DNA from: MGBC163016 sp964649145
Lineage (GTDB): Bacteria; Actinomycetota; Coriobacteriia; Coriobacteriales; Eggerthellaceae
Direction: 5' to 3'
NCBI GenBank assembly: GCA_964649145.1
Contig: CAZYOQ010000014.1
Coordinates: forward strand, 1-32,899
Length of the DNA: 32,899 bases
The notes beneath the pieces were generated by a model, which saw only the letters and a program-made list of their open reading frames with translations, was not told the origin of the DNA and did no database searches. Numbering within the stretch: position 1 is the first letter of the stretch; every line of letters starts with the position of its first letter. Shown in pieces: positions 29,329 to 32,899 of the stretch. A program made the position numbers and the translations under genes.

Positions 29329-30291
29329 TTACTTATTCTTCCAGTTTGAGCGTTCGCGGCGCTTAAGCATTGTATCCACTTCCGCTTTTAGTTCGAGGTA
29401 TGACTGCAGACGAGCTTGGGCAAGCGAGCCGTCTTCAACAGCTTGCTTGACGGCGCAGCCCGGCTCGTTTATATGCTCGCAATCTCTGAATCTGCAATTT
29501 TGACTTAAGCACACAATGTCCTCGAAGGCGCTTTCTATACCGCTTTGCGCATCGAAGAGCCCAAGACCCCTTACGCCTGGCATATCGACCAGACGACAGA
29601 GACGCCCGTCTTCTGTTGGAATGTCGATGATTGAACGAGCGACGGTTGTGTGGCGTCCTTTGCCATCAACTGCTCGCACTTCGCCTGTAGCTTGTGCATC
29701 TCTTCCAGCAAGCAGGTTGGTTAGGCTGGACTTTCCTGCGCCAGACTGTCCAAGAAGGATAGATGTTTCGTCAGCAAACAAAGGCCTCAATGCAGCTTTA
29801 AGCGAATCGGGATCGTTAATGGAAACTACATAAACGCTCGCGGTGCTTCCTGCGACTTCTGCCACTTTGGAGGTGCACTCATCCTTGTCTTTTTCACTTG
29901 CCAAGTCGCCCTTAGATAGCAGGATTGCTACTTTAGCGCCCGTTTGGTGGGCAAGAACAAGTTCGCGTTCGATACGCTTGATATTTAGCCTGTCTATTGG
30001 CTCGATGATGACCACTTGCGTGAAATTTGCTGCAAGCACCTGCGAGCTGGTTCTATCAACTGGGTCGCGCCTCACAAAAGATGTTTTGCGGGGCATGATC
30101 TTCTCAATGATTCCGAAGTCGTGATTCCCAGGAGGGCTAACCTCAACAATGTCTCCTATGACGCATCGAACATCGCTATTTTTCTTTATAGCGGCAGATT
30201 CCTCGCACCTAAACTCTGTGGATTCCTCTATGGATTTCCCGCACCGTACAAGCGGGTATTTTCTATCCAAATTAATTACTTCACCAAGCAC
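29329..30291 (-). CDS. rsgA: Ribosome small-subunit biogenesis GTPase RsgA
   Basis: A 320-residue circularly permuted GTPase (YjeQ/YloQ family) that helps mature the 30S decoding centre. The N-terminal OB fold (1-75) precedes the GTPase, whose motifs appear in the order G4 (LSKGDL, usually NKxD or SKxD), G1 (GQSGAGKSSL), G2 (GRHTT) and G3 (DMPGVRGLGL). The zinc finger reads C..NCRFRDCEHINEPGC. The start is GTG 30291, 7 bases after the stop of the upstream gene, with GAAAGG some 14-19 bases before it. It is the last gene of the trkH operon. Confidence 0.95.
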   Translation of the reverse strand: MLGEVINLDRKYPLVRCGKSIEESTEFRCEESAAIKKNSDVRCVIGDIVEVSPPGNHDFGIIEKIMPRKTSFVRRDPVDRTSSQVLAANFTQVVIIEPIDRLNIKRIERELVLAHQTGAKVAILLSKGDLASEKDKDECTSKVAEVAGSTASVYVVSINDPDSLKAALRPLFADETSILLGQSGAGKSSLTNLLAGRDAQATGEVRAVDGKGRHTTVARSIIDIPTEDGRLCRLVDMPGVRGLGLFDAQSGIESAFEDIVCLSQNCRFRDCEHINEPGCAVKQAVEDGSLAQARLQSYLELKAEVDTMLKRRERSNWKNK

Positions 30292-30298
30292 GAGCTAG

Positions 30299-31114
30299 TT
30301 AACGCTGCCTTTCTCGAAGGATGTTGAACGTCAACATTAAAATACCTCCTACAAGAAGCATTATGATTCCCGGCACTAAGCTCTCCAAGCTCCCTTCGTC
30401 TTCCAACATCTTTCCCGAAGACACTACAGATACACTTTCGGCATAGATCATGGAAGCGCCTTGGCGTTGAGTGCTTGCAAGATAGAACGTGCCGCGAACC
30501 TGCAGGCTTGTGCCTTCTTTGCTGTAGGAGCCATACGTGTCGATTGCTTTAGAAGCCGATTTTGACATGTTAACCGACACTTCATTATCGTCGGGGTCTT
30601 GCGATTGTAGGGTTATCCAGCATCGATCTTGGTCTTGTTCGTCGTTGATTCTATCCCCTACAACTTCTCCTGTAACCTGAACGGTTTGCTCGTCTAGGTA
30701 AGAGTCGGCACTGGCGAGTTCTTCAATCGATACTTCGTAAATAAACGAGCTATCGGGAAGTTGCGTGGTGTTTACGCGATTGCCTATATTGGTGGAATCG
30801 TTTTCGTCGAGGTTTTCGACCCAATCATCATCGTTGCTTTCCGTATTGCCTTCTTCGGTCTTGTCGTTTGACCCTTCTTCACCTTGTTCTCCCGATTCAT
30901 TTTCGCCCGATTCTGTTTGGTCAGAAACGGCGGCGCTGGAAGAATCAACGGCTTCATGATTTGAGGAAGTAGAAACAGACCAAATCCCGATTCCGCACAA
31001 AAACAGAATACAAGCAAGAATCAGAATGATCGAAAGCAAGGAGACAAATCCGCCTCCGGTCATCTGCCAGAAATGCTTGAAAATGTTCACGCGGGTTTTT
31101 TTCGGTTCGCTCAT
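30299..31114 (-). CDS. Membrane-anchored OB-fold-like protein
   Basis: A 271-residue protein. Helix one spans residues 22-46 (GFVSLLSIILILACILFLC). A long Ser/Glu/Asp/Asn-rich linker (50-115) is strongly acidic. A beta-rich domain (125-232) follows, with VQVTGEVVGDR, CWITLQSQDPDDNEVSVNMS and LQVRGTFYLA, a pattern that recalls OB-fold domains of the tRNA-anticodon/CcmE-like kind. A second helix (247-264) and a basic end place both termini in the cytoplasm and the OB-like domain outside. Its ATG overlaps the trkH stop by 4 bases (ATGA), so it is coupled to trkH. Function unknown; the OB-fold assignment is a pattern judgement. Confidence 0.65.
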   Translation of the reverse strand: MSEPKKTRVNIFKHFWQMTGGGFVSLLSIILILACILFLCGIGIWSVSTSSNHEAVDSSSAAVSDQTESGENESGEQGEEGSNDKTEEGNTESNDDDWVENLDENDSTNIGNRVNTTQLPDSSFIYEVSIEELASADSYLDEQTVQVTGEVVGDRINDEQDQDRCWITLQSQDPDDNEVSVNMSKSASKAIDTYGSYSKEGTSLQVRGTFYLASTQRQGASMIYAESVSVVSSGKMLEDEGSLESLVPGIIMLLVGGILMLTFNILRERQR

Positions 31115-32655
31115 TTTCGGCTACCTATTGTGAATACGTTTGTCTTTGTGCGGGGTCTTGGAATGCACGAGGCTATGATCTGGGTAACGAATGCTAGCAG
31201 GGTTATAAATTCAAGACGACCGACCCACATTTGAAATATGTAAAACAGTTCAAGGGTCGCAGGCATGCCCGATGTAGCAATACCGGCTGTCAGACCGCCG
31301 TTGGATGTCATGGCGATTGACTCAAAGATGGCTTGCTGGGCGTCAAAACCATGGGCTATACCCACAAGCGCCCCAAGTGTATAGGTGATCACAAACAAGA
31401 TGAATATGGTCATGGCTTCTTTAACGACATTTGCAGTAAGGATCCTTCGCCCGACATGGTTGTAAGAAACAACAACAGTTGCAGAATCAGGCGAGATGGC
31501 CTCCTTGACTGTAGATAAGAACGACTTCGCGATGATCCCAACACGATATATCTTGATGCCGCCGGCGGTAGATCCTGCGCCCCCGCCAACAGCCATGATA
31601 AGTGCGAGAGTGAAGAAGGCTCCTGAAGTAAGTACGCTTACCAGTTGGTTTTGCGTAATAACAGAAAACCCTGTAGTAGTTGATACGGCAATGACCATGA
31701 AGGTTCCGCGACGGATCATGGTAGGAAGATCGGTGAAAAGAGCGGCCGTTGACAAAGACGCAGTGAAAACGATGATCATACAGCTTATCCATATGATCAT
31801 GGTCTTCGTTTCTATATCCTGGAAGAATTCTTTTATGCGCCCGTTTAGTACCTGCGAATAAACGACGAAGCTGATCGAGCCTAAAAGCATGAGAATCATA
31901 AGCAGCGTTTCGATAGGGATGGAATGATAGTAGAAAATCGATTGCTGCATTGGGGTAAAACCGCCTGTGACAAACCCCGAGATTGACACCCAAAGTGATT
32001 GCATGATCGCGCGTGCAGGCGATATTCCGTACAAGATCATAAAAACAAACAGTATAGCTGTGGCGATGATGATAAACCACGCAGTGATCTTGGCGATAAA
32101 CTTGGTGGTCTGCACAACGTTTGGAAGCACGTGTTCGTTTCTGCCTTCGGAAGTGAAAAGGGAAGCACTTGTTCCCTTGCCGAAAAGGCCAAGCGATAAC
32201 GCTACGACAATTAATCCCAAGCCACCTAGCAGGTGCATCATGAATCTGAACATGTTGTCTGCGTAGGAAAGATGATCAAGGTCAACTATTAGCGAGGCAC
32301 CCGTAGTTGTAAGTCCTGAGACTCCATCGAAAAGGGCGTCCAGGTATGTAGCGTAATGTCCTGAATTGTAAAGCGGTATGGAACAGAATAGCCCCAGCAC
32401 TACCCAAGCAAGTCCTACAACTGCCAAAGCCTGCTGGCGGCTGAGCTTTCCCGGTTGGATGCGCAAAAACCTAAGTAACGTTCCAACAATAAGCGCAATT
32501 CCTATGGAATATAGGTAGCGAGATGCCGGTTCCCATTCTCTGAAAGCGACTGCGGTTAGAAGAGGAACAATCATTAGCAATGCTGAAAACAGAACCAGCA
32601 TGCCGATATAGTGGCCGATGACTCTTAAGTCGTATGCGCTAAATCGCTGCCACAT
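31111..32655 (-). CDS. trkH: Potassium uptake protein TrkH/KtrB-type channel subunit
   Basis: A 514-residue polytopic protein made of four M1-P-M2 repeats. The selectivity-filter segments are visible: SGLTTTGAS (repeat 1), SGFVTGGF (2), STTTGFS (3) and TSNGGLTAG (4), each with the conserved Gly. VGGGAGSTAGGIK before repeat 4 corresponds to the intramembrane gating loop and basic residue of TrkH/KtrB. It conducts K+ (or Na+-coupled K+) and works with a cytoplasmic RCK subunit TrkA or KtrA, which is not in the window but could lie just beyond the right edge. The ATG directly follows the stop of a 48-codon membrane peptide gene and has no strong ribosome binding site of its own. Confidence 0.93.
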   Translation of the reverse strand: MWQRFSAYDLRVIGHYIGMLVLFSALLMIVPLLTAVAFREWEPASRYLYSIGIALIVGTLLRFLRIQPGKLSRQQALAVVGLAWVVLGLFCSIPLYNSGHYATYLDALFDGVSGLTTTGASLIVDLDHLSYADNMFRFMMHLLGGLGLIVVALSLGLFGKGTSASLFTSEGRNEHVLPNVVQTTKFIAKITAWFIIIATAILFVFMILYGISPARAIMQSLWVSISGFVTGGFTPMQQSIFYYHSIPIETLLMILMLLGSISFVVYSQVLNGRIKEFFQDIETKTMIIWISCMIIVFTASLSTAALFTDLPTMIRRGTFMVIAVSTTTGFSVITQNQLVSVLTSGAFFTLALIMAVGGGAGSTAGGIKIYRVGIIAKSFLSTVKEAISPDSATVVVSYNHVGRRILTANVVKEAMTIFILFVITYTLGALVGIAHGFDAQQAIFESIAMTSNGGLTAGIATSGMPATLELFYIFQMWVGRLEFITLLAFVTQIIASCIPRPRTKTNVFTIGSRK

Positions 32656-32802
32656 CTAACTTGCCAGACCAGTCAAGAAGCGAACGATGCTAACAAGCAC
32701 TACAAGGAAAATAATGAATGATGCAACGGACAGTATAAGCGTCATCATAGATGCTGCCCCTGATCTAACTCGCGTCGATATGTCTTCGCGTGTTTTGTGC
32801 AT
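32656..32802 (-). CDS. 48-residue membrane peptide upstream of trkH
   Basis: The frame begins MHKTREDISTRVRSGAASMM and continues with a single hydrophobic helix (about residues 20-43: TLILSVASFIIFLVVLVSIV), ending LTGLAS. The basic N-terminus suggests an N-in topology. The stop TAG is immediately followed by the trkH ATG, so the two are coupled. No clear Shine-Dalgarno sequence precedes the ATG; TAAAAT lies about 7 bases upstream and could be a -10 box of a nearly leaderless transcript. Its size and position recall KdpF-like accessory peptides of K+ transport, but I see no sequence match. The function is not known. Confidence 0.6.
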   Translation of the reverse strand: MHKTREDISTRVRSGAASMMTLILSVASFIIFLVVLVSIVRFLTGLAS

Positions 32803-32899
32803 GCAGGTATTTTAGCGTCTTTCGCAGAAGTAGTGCAGTATGCCTCTATTGTCGAGCCTCACAGTGCATACATTATGCGATAAAGCGCACCTAGCGAAG
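32803..32899. other. Right edge, upstream of the trkH operon
   Basis: 97 bases without a gene. TAAAAT on the - strand near 32808-32813 and CATAAT near 32873-32878 are candidate -10 boxes for the trkH operon. The window ends before the next gene. Confidence 0.3.

Noticed and set aside
29280..29353. Short + strand ORF after AAGGAG (MFKEIQTLAF...)
   Set aside because: 25 codons running into the 3' end of rsgA in antisense, no family features, no terminator.
30765..30959. Ser-rich + strand frame opposite the OB-fold protein gene
   Set aside because: It is the complement of the Glu/Ser-rich linker codons, not a gene.

Overview
The window reads as chromosomal DNA of an actinobacterium of moderate GC content, most likely a member of the Coriobacteriia. 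This is an inference. It rests on an FhaA-type DUF3662+FHA protein and MurT/GatD lipid II amidation functions in one operon, an SSB ending in DADIPF, a zinc-binding form of S18, and base composition well below that of most actinobacteria. No 16S gene or other taxonomic marker is present. Almost every long gene has a recognisable housekeeping family, so this is not a mobile or defence island: I see no transposase, integrase, phage gene or CRISPR array.

Left part (1-8762, all + strand): a tRNA-Gly(CCC); a HAD phosphatase; a ribosomal/replication operon rpsF-ssb-rpsR-rplI closed by a strong terminator; dnaB; purA; purD; and a HemN/HemW-like radical SAM gene that starts one base after purD. The middle-left block (8868-12658, - strand) holds a stand-alone glucose-6-phosphate isomerase and a sodium:solute symporter. 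The symporter is preceded by a short candidate leader ORF ending Phe-Tyr-Arg-Tyr-Phe directly against a terminator. On the + strand there follow an orphan prepilin-peptidase-like gene and a YdbS/YdbT-like pair of PH-domain membrane proteins that is visibly richer in GC than its surroundings.

The - strand block 15812-20392 carries exonuclease III and then a compact operon fhaA - murT::gatD - rlmH. Here the two subunits of the lipid II amidating enzyme are a single 759-residue polypeptide, the clearest architectural oddity of the window. At 20547-20646 there is a run of 100 N. The 55 bases on its two sides are identical, so it is probably an artificial gap between overlapping contigs.

The right part has a GNAT acetyltransferase and a polar amino-acid ABC transporter operon (lipoprotein, permease, ATPase). 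The permease carries an unusual N-terminal extracytoplasmic domain, and a Gln-rich mini-ORF lies upstream. Next come queT and a QueG-like iron-sulfur protein (divergent, both pointing to queuosine metabolism), a small acidic-tailed membrane protein overlapping serS, and two uncharacterised genes. One of these has an HxxEH motif and resembles the N domain of cyanophycin synthetase. The window ends with a - strand operon: a 48-residue membrane peptide, trkH, a membrane-anchored OB-fold-like protein and rsgA.

The best leads for new biology are the MurT-GatD fusion next to fhaA, the leader-ORF/terminator element before the symporter, the permease fusion, the HxxEH protein, and the small membrane protein coupled to trkH.
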